The position numbers and the translations under genes were made by a program. From assembly GCA_009869945.1 (NCBI GenBank), contig WIXG01000015.1, positions 372,001 through 436,000 on the forward strand: a stretch of 64,000 nt of DNA, written 5' to 3'. Below are positions 12,301 to 23,041 of this stretch, piece after piece (position 1 is the stretch's first letter; each line of letters begins with the position of its first letter). The DNA is from Mesaphorura yosii. Its lineage: Eukaryota; Arthropoda; Collembola; Poduromorpha; Tullbergiidae. The notes beneath the pieces were generated by a model. The model ran no database searches, had not been told where the DNA came from, and saw only the letters and a list, made by a program, of their open reading frames with translations.

Positions 12301-15300
12301 AACGTTACAAGTGCACAATTTTTCTAAACAGTGGTCCAAATTCACCACCGATTGGCAGCATCGTTGGGGATTCTGCAAAGTCCTCCGGGGGAAGTGGAGA
12401 CAGGACGCCGCAGCATGATGATGGCACAGGTCGTGGTGATGGGTCTCCGTACAGAAACGCTTATGGTGCTCCAAACAGTGTTTGTGATTTGACTCTCTAC
12501 AGCAGTCCTTCTCTTCCAAACATTTCACTGGGTCGACCATTGCCCCCAAATGCCGTAAGTTCTACATCATAACATCACAATACCTGTGTTGCAGACGTGT
12601 GTAATGTGGAAGAGTTTGACATTTTTAATTGGCGTTGGTTCACAGGAGAGTAAACTCGCCGCTGTTTCCGAAACTGAAGTTCGAGGTCCTCTCCCACCGC
12701 AGGCTGGTCCAATTCCTCCATACCCTCTACAGTTTTACACTCCACATGGTCCAATTGATACTGCTGAGCTTGAAGCACTTTATCAATCGGGTGGAATCAT
12801 GGCTTTAGCTTATCAAGCACAAGCTGCGCAGGCACATGCTGAAATGACCGCGGCAGCCGCAAATGCCGCTGCGATGGAGGGACGCGGACCAGGCAGGCGT
12901 CCACTTGGTTAGTTACATGAATATATTAATTGATAGGATAAATTAATTCAACAATTTATTACGGTTTTAAGTAAGATCGAACGTTAAAGAAAACAATGAA
13001 CTTATAGAAAACAAACGGTTTAGTAGTTCACAAGTAAGAACATAATATTGAAATTACGTAGAATTAGTCCCCGATTTCATTGAGTCCTCCACGGCCGAAG
13101 CCCTTGTAATTATATGCTCCAAGTTCACGTTTAAACTTATCTTCGACAACTCTTGCATGCTCATGGGGAGCAAGTTTGTGTAAAATGGTTACCTTGCAAT
13201 GTCACGTCCTTTCAATGTGTGCTCATAACCAAAATGAATGCAAGTTATTCGAATCATCATGGTTGTCAATCAACTCTTGGATTTGTTCGGGCGAGTAATT
13301 CTTACCAGTCTTTGACAGTTGTGGACTCAAATGATTCGAAATACGGTGGTGTAATTTGTTTGTTGATCCCACATGTACTGCGTAATCACCACCTTCTTGA
13401 CATGTTGCACAGTGGAGAGCGTACACGACACTAGGAGTGCCGCATGTGAAGCGCTTATTCAAATCAATTTCCTTGTCGCCACCAGAGTTCAAAGTTTGTG
13501 AAGCTTTCACGATATCTCCATTTACACAACTGTGATGTCGACACCAGAAGGTCCCCGGCCGTAGTGGTCATATGTGGCGCTCTCGTTGGCTGCAAGGAGA
13601 ACGACCGAAATTAATTTTACTCACTCTAGTCACGGTTTCTCAATCTTCAATCTAGTCTGAAAAATTACTAGCCTTTAACGTCTTCACTTATGTTTACGTC
13701 GCAAAGAATTGGCTGCTCCCCTCCAGGCAGTTCTGAATATGGCTTCAATTGTTCATTGAATTTTGAAATGTACAGGCGTGTAACACCTTGCCCCAACACT
13801 TTTCGCGTGTTGATCTTCTTTATATCAGTGGCTATAATTCTTCGGGGAAGTTTCTCCTCACGATACTTCCGATTGGAGTCTCCGCTGATTGAAATTGTGA
13901 ATTTATGCTCATTGCTTTCCATCCAAGCTTTGAATTCTTGAAGTAGCTTCTTCTCCTGGGAAGTCAGCTTTGACTTGGATGTGGCGAAAGATCCTGGGAC
14001 GTATCTTGACCATACTGTGAAACAGAAATTACTCTTTTGATTCATGGAGCATGAGAATTAACTACTAGAGATGACTTACATTTAGTCGGGTCCTCAAAAA
14101 TCGGCTCACCAGTGGTCTCATTCCACTGCCACACCGTGGCTAGCTGAGTGTCATTGTTTGTCACTTTGGACGACACATTGTTTGTCTTATGAGACTTGGC
14201 GACAAAGGCTTCACTGAACTTCTTTCTCTGGGGTTTTGATAAGATCAAACGCCTTCATGACATCATCCGACGTTGACGAGGCCACGATGACAACACCGTT
14301 TTCACTTTGTACATAAACTTCTCGTCGTCTCTTCTCAAGCATTAGAGGCGGTGAGTCCGGCCCATTGCTTTCTGGTCCTCCCTTCCTTCCGCATTTCCCA
14401 CTTTTGGAAACCGCTGAGTCTTTAGATCTCTCCGTTGTGTCTGTGGCTGACGGTTTAGTTGGCAGACCAGTGGGTTCGGTTTCCGATTCAGAGTCACTGA
14501 AACCAAACACCTTGTTAAGCAACTTCCTGTTTGGGCCGACATTTCGTACGAGTACACAACAAAATGAGTGAGAAGTGTCTAACTGCCAGCAAACCTGAAC
14601 AATTTGTAAAAGAGCTGAAATTCGCACAATAAGTTGACCAATTTATAATTTATTACAAACATTGTTTTATTTTTTCTGCACATTCTGTAGGTCGAACACA
14701 ATCAGCTCCACTTCCGCTAGGGCATCCAATGCTGGTTCTTGGAGGTGCAGGATTGGTTAATGTCAACGGCATTGGCATTGGTGCTCCGACCGTTGTTCCT
14801 CCGCCGGTTCTGGATCCTCAGCAGGCGCACCAATTGCTGCGCCAACACATTCGGCAAACTGTCCTGACTCGTGCAGGATCTCGAGGTCAAGTCATGGTTG
14901 GCTCGCATAACCGTGCTGCAAGTGTCGAAGAAGATTCTGGCGAAGGGGAGGCCGAGAACGAGATCTCATCTGCTGAAAAACAAAGAGCCGCATTAAACAA
15001 ACAACAAGCGGAGGGTCAGCCCCAAGATTTAAGTTCAACCAGTACAACAAACAGTATTCCATCCAGCGCTTCAGCTTCGGCTATTTCACAACGACTTCAT
15101 CACTTGCACCATCACCAGTCTGGCAGACCACTGAGTCGCACTTTATCGAGTCCGCTGGTGGCACTGGGAAGTTCGCCCCAAGATGGTGTGCTGGCACTAT
15201 CAAGCAAGCCAGGAGGTACGGGGCTTGGATTCGACAGTCTTATGTTGAAGCACCAATGCTTGTGCGGTGACAACTCTCAGCATCCAGTAAGTTAAAATTC

Positions 15301-18300
15301 AATCCAAATAAATAAGAGCCATATTGATCACGACTCGCAATATTTTGTACATGCATTAACTAATTTCCAGGAACATCCAGGAAGACTTCAGAGCATTTGG
15401 GCGAGATTGCAGGTACGCAAACATTCTAATTTATGAGAATTAAAGGATAAATTAAATGAGTCTGTCAAACGTCAAGTCAAGTCTCAACAGTATAGATTTA
15501 TAAATCAATATTAGCATCAGAGCTATTGTTTGGATGAGACGATATTTCATTTACCTGTATTGTAAATTCTCAGGAGACTGGGCTTGCTAGTATGTGTGAT
15601 AGAATCCGAACAAGAAAAGCAACTTTGGAAGAAATTCAGAGCTGTCACAGTCAGGCTCATACCCTTCTATTCGGTAAGTGAAATAGAAGAGAACATAGAG
15701 TTTTGCATTGCTCTTCCTCGGCTTCTCGCTTCTTCCTCCGATTGACGCATTCTGGGAATTGGTGTCTAGTTTCACCGTAACCATTTTCGTTTCCAGGAAC
15801 GAATCCGCTGAGCCGTCAAAGAATTGAGCTGAATCGTTTTCCAGAAGCATCATTACCTATTAAGAGCTTGGTCAGACTTCCATGCAATGGAATTGGTGTC
15901 GACTCTGACACAGCGTGGAACGAACTGCATACGCCATCCGCGGCACGCAGTAAGTTTTCTAATTCTCCACAGTAAACTTTGAATTAACTTCAATTACACA
16001 TTTTCGTTTATTTAAAAAAAATAGTGGCGGCTGGTTGTGTTTTGGAATTAGCATTCAGGTGAGTTTTTCATTAGCTATTCCGCCTTTCTCCGTTGTTTCT
16101 GGCAATTGACATTTCATGTCATGGACGAACGTGTTTGCTATTGAACAGAGTTGCAACCGGTGATCTTCGCAATGGCTTTGCTGTCGTACGCCCACCAGGA
16201 CACCACGCGGAGCCCATGCAAGCAATGGGATTCTGCTTCTTCAATTCGGTTGCAATTGCAGCGAGACAACTTCGAAATCGGCTGCAACTGGAGAAGATTC
16301 TTCTGGTTGATTGGGACGTTCACCACGGTAAAATATATTTGACATGAGTAGCTTCGGCAAGCCTCATTAAACTTATTAACTCGACGAAGTTTTGTAACGT
16401 GTTTCGTGTTCCTTTAAAAGGCAACGGAACGCAGCAGATATTCTATGATGATCCTCATGTGCTATACCTTTCACTCCACCGACATGATGACGGGAACTTC
16501 TTCCCTGGAACTGGAGGACCAACCGAGGTAACGATTGAACGAAGAATTAGAATCCAACTTGCAAGCCTTACTTTTCTGGAACACAATTAAGTTATTGTAT
16601 TGCTGCTTTAGTGCGGAATTGAAGATGGCATGGGCTTCAACGTAAACATTGGCTGGGGTGGAGCACTAAACCCTCCAATGGGAGACGCTGAGTATATGGC
16701 TGCATTCCGATCAATCGTTATGCCGGTTGCACATGATTACCAGCCGGACATAATTCTTGTGTCATGTGGATTTGATGCGGCAATGGGGTAAGGACAATGC
16801 GCTATGCCCGTTCGCCCACATTTGAGAACATTGACTAAATCGTGATTCACTTTTACAGACATCCTGCACCGCTAGGAGGTTACAAGCTTTCGCCAGCATG
16901 TAAGTATTATAGACAATTTTAATTCAGTTGCATTTTAATAAAATGGAATTTTTATTTCCTTTCAGTATTTGGTTGGATGACTCAGCAATTAATGGCAGTT
17001 ACAAATGGAAAGGTGCGTAAATTCTTTTTGACAAATGCCAAGTCGGCCTTGATGGGATTAATAAGCTTCGTTTTGTTTTCAGGTCGTGTTGGCGCTTGAA
17101 GGTGCGTCAAATTTTGAACTTAGATAATTTGGAACTTTGAATTAATCTGGAGTGTATGTAACTGGAGTCATCGTTAAGCTCAACCTATCGTTTCAACTTT
17201 CGACAACTTGTATTATTATTTCATAGAACCTTCAGAACAAGTTTAAGAATTTTTCTTTAAGTGTACATGAAGTTTAAGTTAATCGGAAGCATATGGTAAA
17301 AGTTTTTAAGTGAACAGGTAAGTTAATCGGAAACATGGTAAAGAATAAGAATTCGAAATTAATGTTGAATGAGGAGGAAGTATTCGGGAACTACTCCATG
17401 TCTGAGTCGCAGTTGTTGCCATTTTTGTATTTATCAATATCCATGAGCTTGATTTCTTCTTCTGGGCAATGGAAGAGACCAAAGTAATGACGTTTCTTGG
17501 TGTTGTGATCTTTAGTGCAGTTAGGAACAACGCACATGATTTCGTGGTGCTTTTTTGCCAGAGAATTAGCAGCTTTCTTCTCATCATCGGTTAGCAAAAT
17601 TTCAACTTTAGAGATTGGCGTCACTTGATTGAGAGGAACCCACTGTGCTCTTGTTTTTGCTTCTTGAACCCTTCGACGGCAATCGCCAAGCAACTGTCAA
17701 CAAAAACCATAATTTAATGTTAATTTATATGATTTAGGATCATATTCTTACAATCTAAAATGCTTCAGCACCCTCCAGTTCATCCAGTGACCCATAGAAT
17801 TCTCGATGAATTTCGTACGCCACTTTATCCCCAGAGTCAAGGACTGCAACAATAGAACTTGATCCTCGTCCATAGTGATCGTCCAGAATGTCATGTGTAT
17901 TCTGATGTTGGCTCTTCTTGCCGACGTAGTACAAAATGATACATTTTGGATTGTCTGCATTAACGCGTAAATACTCCAGGAGTCCAATTGCTTTAGCTGA
18001 TGCATCCACAATGACAGTGAAATATAGAGCCCATGTAGTGGCTGTCAGCCTGTACTTGTGTTGAGTTGCCAGAGTTTTAAGCATTTGTTGACAAAATTCG
18101 GAGTCTTGCGAGTCATTGGTATCTTGAGAGTCATGTTTTTCAATTCCTGGAACCGTTGGGGAAGAACCAATCAAAGATTTGAGACTGTATGTGCGAAGGC
18201 TGCGATAGAAAATAATAAGTGAAAATTAGACTTAAATCATTGGTACTATATTTAATCGTCCAATCACTTACTTCTTGCACTTAGCTTCGCATTTTTTTTT

Positions 18301-19754
18301 CGCGTCCTCTGTTGCGAATTTCTTATGGCAGACAGAGCACTCGATGTTTTCTGGAGCTCCCTTGATCTTGGCCTTCATCTCTTCAGCTTCAATTTCCTGC
18401 TTTCGTTTGTAGTAGCTTTTGATACTTACGTTTTGACGTTGTACAGATCTCTTCTCATTTTGTTGGACCCTTCTAGCATTGACGACTTCATTTAAGTTGG
18501 TGAAACAAGTTTCACAATGGCCTCTAATTGCACTCCTTAATTTATCCTTCGCTTTGGCGTCGCTCAGAGCCGGTACTTGCACGGTGAAATTACAATTATT
18601 CTTCCAGTTCTTGCACATGTAATTTCCTGAGAGTGTTTGCATGTAGCGTAGGCCAGATTTTGCTCTTACATGACTCTGTTAAGCAAATTGTATTTAAATA
18701 CTCCTTTCGTTTACATAAATTATAGACGAGTTTAAAATGTAATTTTACTTTGTCGTACGGATCCATTTCGGCAGTTTGGAATCTCTTGTCCGAGTGTGAA
18801 GAAGCTGGTCTATCATTTGCTATGGGAAACAATAAATTCATCAGTCAGAATGCATGATACCGCAAATGTAACCGTAGTTAAAACCCCTTACCTTCAACTC
18901 CGCAATGAGTAACTCGACTTCACTATCAGCTGATGATTTAACAAAGACGAAAAAATGAGTAATGGCAAACTTAAATCTGGATCAGAAGTTTCACTTTCAC
19001 ATTGAAAATGAAACTCCAATGCAATGCCAACATCAGACAAAATTGAAAGTTGCTTCGATGAGATTTCAGGACTGAACTGCTGAGTTATACGAAGTGAAAA
19101 AATCGCCTATTGGAGTAGTACGCTGCCATTTCATTTTGAATAATAGTATATCATCATATAGATTTCAAACTTCCAACCTTGATCAAGGTGGAATACCTGA
19201 ATTAGTTGTCTGTATGAACTTTGCTGCATATTGATGACAAGACATATTATTATTGTATTAATATTTGAATTTAATTACTTTTACTATTAGGTGGTTATGA
19301 TCTCCCAGCCATTTGCGATTCGGCTCAAGAGTGCGTGAAGGCACTGTTAGGGGAGCCACTGACTCCAATTTCCGAAGAAGAACTTCTCCGTCAGCCGTGT
19401 AAGCCAGCTATTGAGACTCTGCTGAGAACCATCGCCATTCAGAGTCCACATTGGCCATGCATCAAACCCTTTACTCCACTCATAAATTGTTCAGCCGTTG
19501 AAGCATCAGGCAAAATCGCTGACGGGAAGATACTTCGAGAGAGAGTGGAGAGCGAAACTGTACCTGCAATGGCGTCACTTTCCATGAGATACCATCCCGA
19601 GACGAGTCCTGCCATTATTTCAACACGCCGACGAGAATCTGACAACAAAATGAACGAAGAAACGATTGCGTCACCTGATGTCAGGTCGAGCAACAGTAAC
19701 CTCCGCGGGGGCAGCGAAGAACCAATGGAGCAGGACGACGAACCAACAAAATAA
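6338..19754 (+). CDS. HDAC4: class IIa histone deacetylase, HDAC4-like
   Basis: This is a chromatin co-repressor that shuttles between nucleus and cytoplasm and binds MEF2 and 14-3-3. Exons: 6279-6448, 7436-7543, 11084-11558, 11735-11854, 12081-12117, 12332-12554, 12646-12907, 14691-15286, 15371-15412, 15574-15673, 15797-15949, 16025-16058, 16149-16327, 16421-16527, 16612-16787, 16859-16899, 16966-17012, 17083-17101, 19291-19754. All phases agree, giving 1097 aa from ATG 6338. The first exon is open further 5', so an upstream start is possible. Visible parts: a Gln-rich N-terminal helix; the MEF2-binding segment ([16 protein letters not shown], about residue 104); 14-3-3 sites RKTASEPN (about 230), GRTQSAPLP (about 446) and [10 protein letters not shown] (about 590); a basic NLS ([14 protein letters not shown]); and a catalytic domain from about 627 with zinc ligands in WDVHHG (about 810-814) and GFDAAMG (about 904). 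The C-terminus keeps the TVPAMASLS export-signal region. Residue 946 is Tyr, where vertebrate class IIa enzymes have His. Confidence 0.96.
6449..7435 (+). other. HDAC intron (987 bp)
   Basis: This intron lies between the first two recognised HDAC coding exons (donor at 6449, acceptor ttttcag ending at 7435). I see no gene, repeat or RNA in it. Confidence 0.8.
7544..11083 (+). other. HDAC intron (3.5 kb)
   Basis: This is the largest HDAC intron, between the exon ending QQRLK and the exon starting EFWEQKRRQ. Open frames on either strand (for example 7770-8129 -) lack splice partners and recognisable domains. I see nothing else supported here. It may hold alternative promoters or cassette exons. 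Confidence 0.75.
12186..12228. repeat. short inverted repeat (18-bp stem) in an HDAC intron
   Basis: The left arm is 12186-12203 and the right arm 12211-12228, separated by a 7-nt loop. The arms are complementary over all 18 positions apart from one G:U-type pair. It lies in the intron between the 37-nt exon and the exon at 12332. Its function is unknown: it may be a chance palindrome, a splicing-related structure or a small mobile remnant. Confidence 0.7.
13064..14627 (-). pseudogene. nested antisense decayed gene with GIY-YIG-like part (copy 1)
   Basis: An intron-containing gene remnant lies antisense inside the HDAC intron 12908-14690. Pieces, read on the - strand: an acidic Ser-rich segment from about 14550; a segment ([18 protein letters not shown]) ending at a good donor near 14080 and joining at about 14019 to [13 protein letters not shown]...; a piece with DHYGRGPS at about 13580; and a C-terminal part (about 13520-13064). 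The C-terminal part resembles the GIY-YIG fold: [11 protein letters not shown], then [15 protein letters not shown], then a late E ([13 protein letters not shown]), ending [10 protein letters not shown] and a stop. Frame breaks are needed near 14230 (at an aaaacccc run), near 13680, near 13520, near 13240 and near 13190, so it is disabled. I do not recognise the full family. Copy 2, in the other large intron, shares the DHYGRG motif. Confidence 0.6.
17391..18930 (-). pseudogene. nested antisense gene remnant (copy 2)
   Basis: An antisense gene-like locus sits within HDAC intron 17102-19290. Likely exons on the - strand: one ending near 18670 (contains [17 protein letters not shown]); 18626-18272, with Cys/His pairs ([29 protein letters not shown]) suggesting zinc binding; 18199-17752, with [29 protein letters not shown] and [14 protein letters not shown]; and 17693-17391. 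The 18272/18199 and 17752/17693 joins have consensus splice sites and compatible phases. However, an in-frame TAG at 17755-17757 cuts the product just before a donor, and the first join also appears to create a stop. The YYVG...E pattern recalls GIY-YIG nucleases, but weakly. It is probably a recently disabled paralogue of copy 1; a truncated functional product cannot be excluded. Confidence 0.5.
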
Positions 19755-21495
19755 AAGCTGCTGCCGCTGCTTTTCAAGATTCTGGACAATCTTTTGTTTT
19801 GCGGCTGGATCGCAAACTTTGAGAAAACACAAACACATTTGCATTTTTGTGAGCATCCGAGATACGAATTCGGACGTAGAGTAGGATTTAAGAACGACGC
19901 GAATTCGCGATCGCTGAATCTTATAAGTTATTGACGTGCTATTTATTTCGAACACTTTTTGTGCTAGATGGATTTTATATCATATTGTCAATGTCAATTA
20001 TCAAACTGGTCCCGGTTGGCTCACAAAACATTTACTACACTTTGTGCAGAGTTCAAAAGTTATACTGAAATTATTCCTTGTGAAACAAATGTCGTAGTTT
20101 TAGTCTTGCTTATTTTTTCAAAATTATTCGTAAATTGACGACGGCAATCGCTGTGCTGAAAATGTATCGTAGAAAAATTTGGCACAGCTGGCTGAGCTCT
20201 GTAGCTGATGAATACAATTAGATTAGGATTGACCTTTGAAATTAGCGTTAGATGCGAAACAAGTACGACATGCTTGCATGCGTCCGGAATTATCACAGCG
20301 TGGCAGGACGAAAGTAGATTCTACAATTGTATCTATATTTGACCACGTTCGAGTCAGGTGCAGTGGAAATTGAAAATTTTGAACGCTGACACTGAGAACG
20401 AATTGTCGCTTTACGATAACGTCTCGCGTAATCGTGTCATGTCTAAGTTAGACGGTTAAAGTATCCTTTGTGACTTGTGACCGCAATTAGAATTTATGGA
20501 CTTTTCCTTACTGTCAGCCGTGTCAGCATCGTTCATCATTCCTTCTCCGTTTCCGTTCATTGCAATCATTTATCATAAACTACCGTACGTAATCTTAACT
20601 TTATTGTTAAACATTCACTCATGATTTCATCAACGCACATTTAAGTTTTAGATTTTCAATCTGTGACTTTGACTTGAGTTGTTACTTGTTACTCGTACTC
20701 GTATTTACTTTTATTATGTTCTTGATAGAATTAAGGTAAAACACTTTGTAATTATTCTAATTTTGGTTGTACTAGATGTAAGGCATGTTCTTCTTTACTT
20801 CGTATGAGAATCATTTTGGGATTTAAGATCTAACGTAAGAATTTGAATCGGATTGATCCTTTGACGCGGTTGACAAAGCCAGGGTGCTTCTCCCGAGAGT
20901 TTTGCGTATTTTTGTAAGTTGGAGGACGTTTTACGGGAAACATTGTCAATTCTCAATCTGCCGATGTTGTACGTGCATGTCGATTTGTCATGTAGTGATA
21001 CAAGTTAATCCGTGTAATGTATTAATATGGTCCAAGTCCAAGCTAAGATTAATGCGTATGGCTCGAACGCTGCGGTTGAAAACGTTTCTTTACTTGTTAT
21101 TTTAAGTGTTCACCGTGTCAGTCAGGCAGTCGTTCCTATTTTGTAATGGAGTCAGTAAATGTGAATTTTCTAGTCATTCTAAAGGATACGATACAATGAA
21201 GATACAAATTTGGCTGGCATCTTTATTTAAGTTCTGGTAAGTCAATCGTAGTTTAGTTGAATTTAAGTTAAACGTAATTTGTTGTTTGTACGAGAGAATT
21301 TCGTTCGATTATGCGTCAAGTAGTCTGCTAATTCGACGACTCGCCCTTTTTGCACGACTTTCGGGGCGTGTGATAGCGGTCAAGTAGAAGAATAATTTAC
21401 GACGCTATCAAAATTGTTACTGTTTACTATATTTTATTATATGATTTATTTATGGAGCCCGCACACAGCCATGTTCAACAAAGAACGCTAATAAA
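19755..21495 (+). other. probable HDAC 3' UTR
   Basis: Directly after the HDAC stop there is no coding signal for 1.7 kb. The first AATAAA in a convincing context is at 21490-21495 (gctaataaac), followed by a T/G-rich stretch. This suggests a long 3' UTR, but an earlier variant signal cannot be excluded. Confidence 0.4.
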
Positions 21496-23041
21496 CATTT
21501 CTTGGTGATGTCGTGTTTTATACAAAAATGAATACCGTATATTCATTGCGATGGCGCATAAGACATGAGTCTGATGGCACCCATTTTGACATTAATCACT
21601 CGGAACTTCTGTAATCAATCCTCGACCCCAAGGTGAAAGATGGACAGGGCAACTGAATTTTGCAAAACTGTCTCTTGACTGTCTTGCCAAAACTTGTGGG
21701 GTCTGGTCTCCTAAATTGGTCAACTTCCTGTCTTCCAACTTCAATTCCGGTTCTGTTTTGTCTATTAAATGGCCAGTCAAATCCATCTCACACGAAGTAC
21801 AACAATAAAAACGCCAATCTTGGTCTTGGTCTCGAGCGACAAGACAACGGAAAGCAACACAAAGACTTTCGATTTTCAAGACATCTCGCTAAGGAGTGAA
21901 TTATCATCTACTCCACGCTCACGCACACGAATCACGATCGTTAAGTCAATTGCATTGCCTATCTATCTCATGCTATTGCTATTGCCCGCTTGGTACGGTA
22001 AGCCATGGAATGGCAATTGAAGCAACTAGCCAGTGCAGTGCCAGTGAGCGTAGTAACCAGAGTTGAATGGACTTCTCTGCTTTTATGGCACAAAAAAAGT
22101 TTACGATTGGAATCGCAAACTCAAACGTGAGACGTGAGCTAACGCCAAGCCAGTGCGAGTGAGCTAACTACAAGAACTAAGAGCTAAGAACGTGCGCGGG
22201 CTGAGGCTGGCTGCAGTTAGCTTGCAATAATGCACTGGCACTGGTATGGAAAATGCGTTTCGACTGCCTGCCTGCCGAGCTCCTCCGGTTTCAACTTTCA
22301 ACCAACTCGGATACGGATATAACGTTAGCACTTGCACTTATGCTAAACTGCTCAATTCAAGCCTCCCCGTGCCGTGCCGTGCTGCCGCTGGTGCTACGTT
22401 CAGTTTCAGTGTTCGATGCGAATGCGATCTTGGACATTATACGAGTGCCATGTACCATGTAATCATTCTAGCTCCGTGGATGGAGATGGAGTACTCCTGC
22501 TAGCACTGCACTGTGTACGTGTGGTGGACCGATTTTTTACCTGTCCATTTTAATTTTCCAGTAAGTGTGTGTGTTCGTCGCTACTTTAACGATACTAGCT
22601 AAATAGACCGTTCACACGCACTAATTAATACCAATACTTTCCTACTAGTAAGTGTTCAATGTGCATCTACAACCAAGCTAAGCTTCTGCCAATACTAATG
22701 CCAAGTATCAACAAAAACAAATCCAGGGAGCTTGGTCACGGAGGTTATTGTAAGTGTACCACACAGACTGAATGAGTTAAGTGTTTTGAACTCCAAATTC
22801 TGCATCGACTGCCACTAATTGACGCTGGTGAGGTGCACCGCGACTGCAACGGCCTCATTTCAGTAGTTAAGTGATCAACTGAATCCTCCGCTGAACAGTA
22901 TTTGAGTGAAATAGTTTACTGCCGAGCGTACAAAAACCTCATTAGACTATGAAGTCACAATTTTAGTCCAGGGTCGAGTCCAAAACACTTAATAATGTTT
23001 TTGGAGTCGTCCACCTTGTTTGACCTGTTTCTGTCTTCAGA
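21496..23041 (+). other. intergenic and AF10 5' region
   Basis: No coding exon is visible here. A possible 5' UTR exon of AF10 ends at 22749 before a consensus donor (gtaagtg), to be joined to the acceptor cttcag at 23040. Several other ...ag/taagtg strings near 22561 and 22650 could also be exon edges. Promoter position is not clear. Confidence 0.35.

Noticed and set aside
12127-12549. 140-residue Cys/His-rich frame on the - strand
   Set aside because: It spans an HDAC exon and intron antisense. The Cys/His content comes from reading Gly/Ser-rich HDAC codons backwards.
13064-14627. Penelope-like retroelement as the source of the GIY-YIG-like sequence
   Set aside because: No reverse transcriptase motif, target duplication or terminal repeat is visible in the intron, and the segment has its own spliceosomal-type introns.
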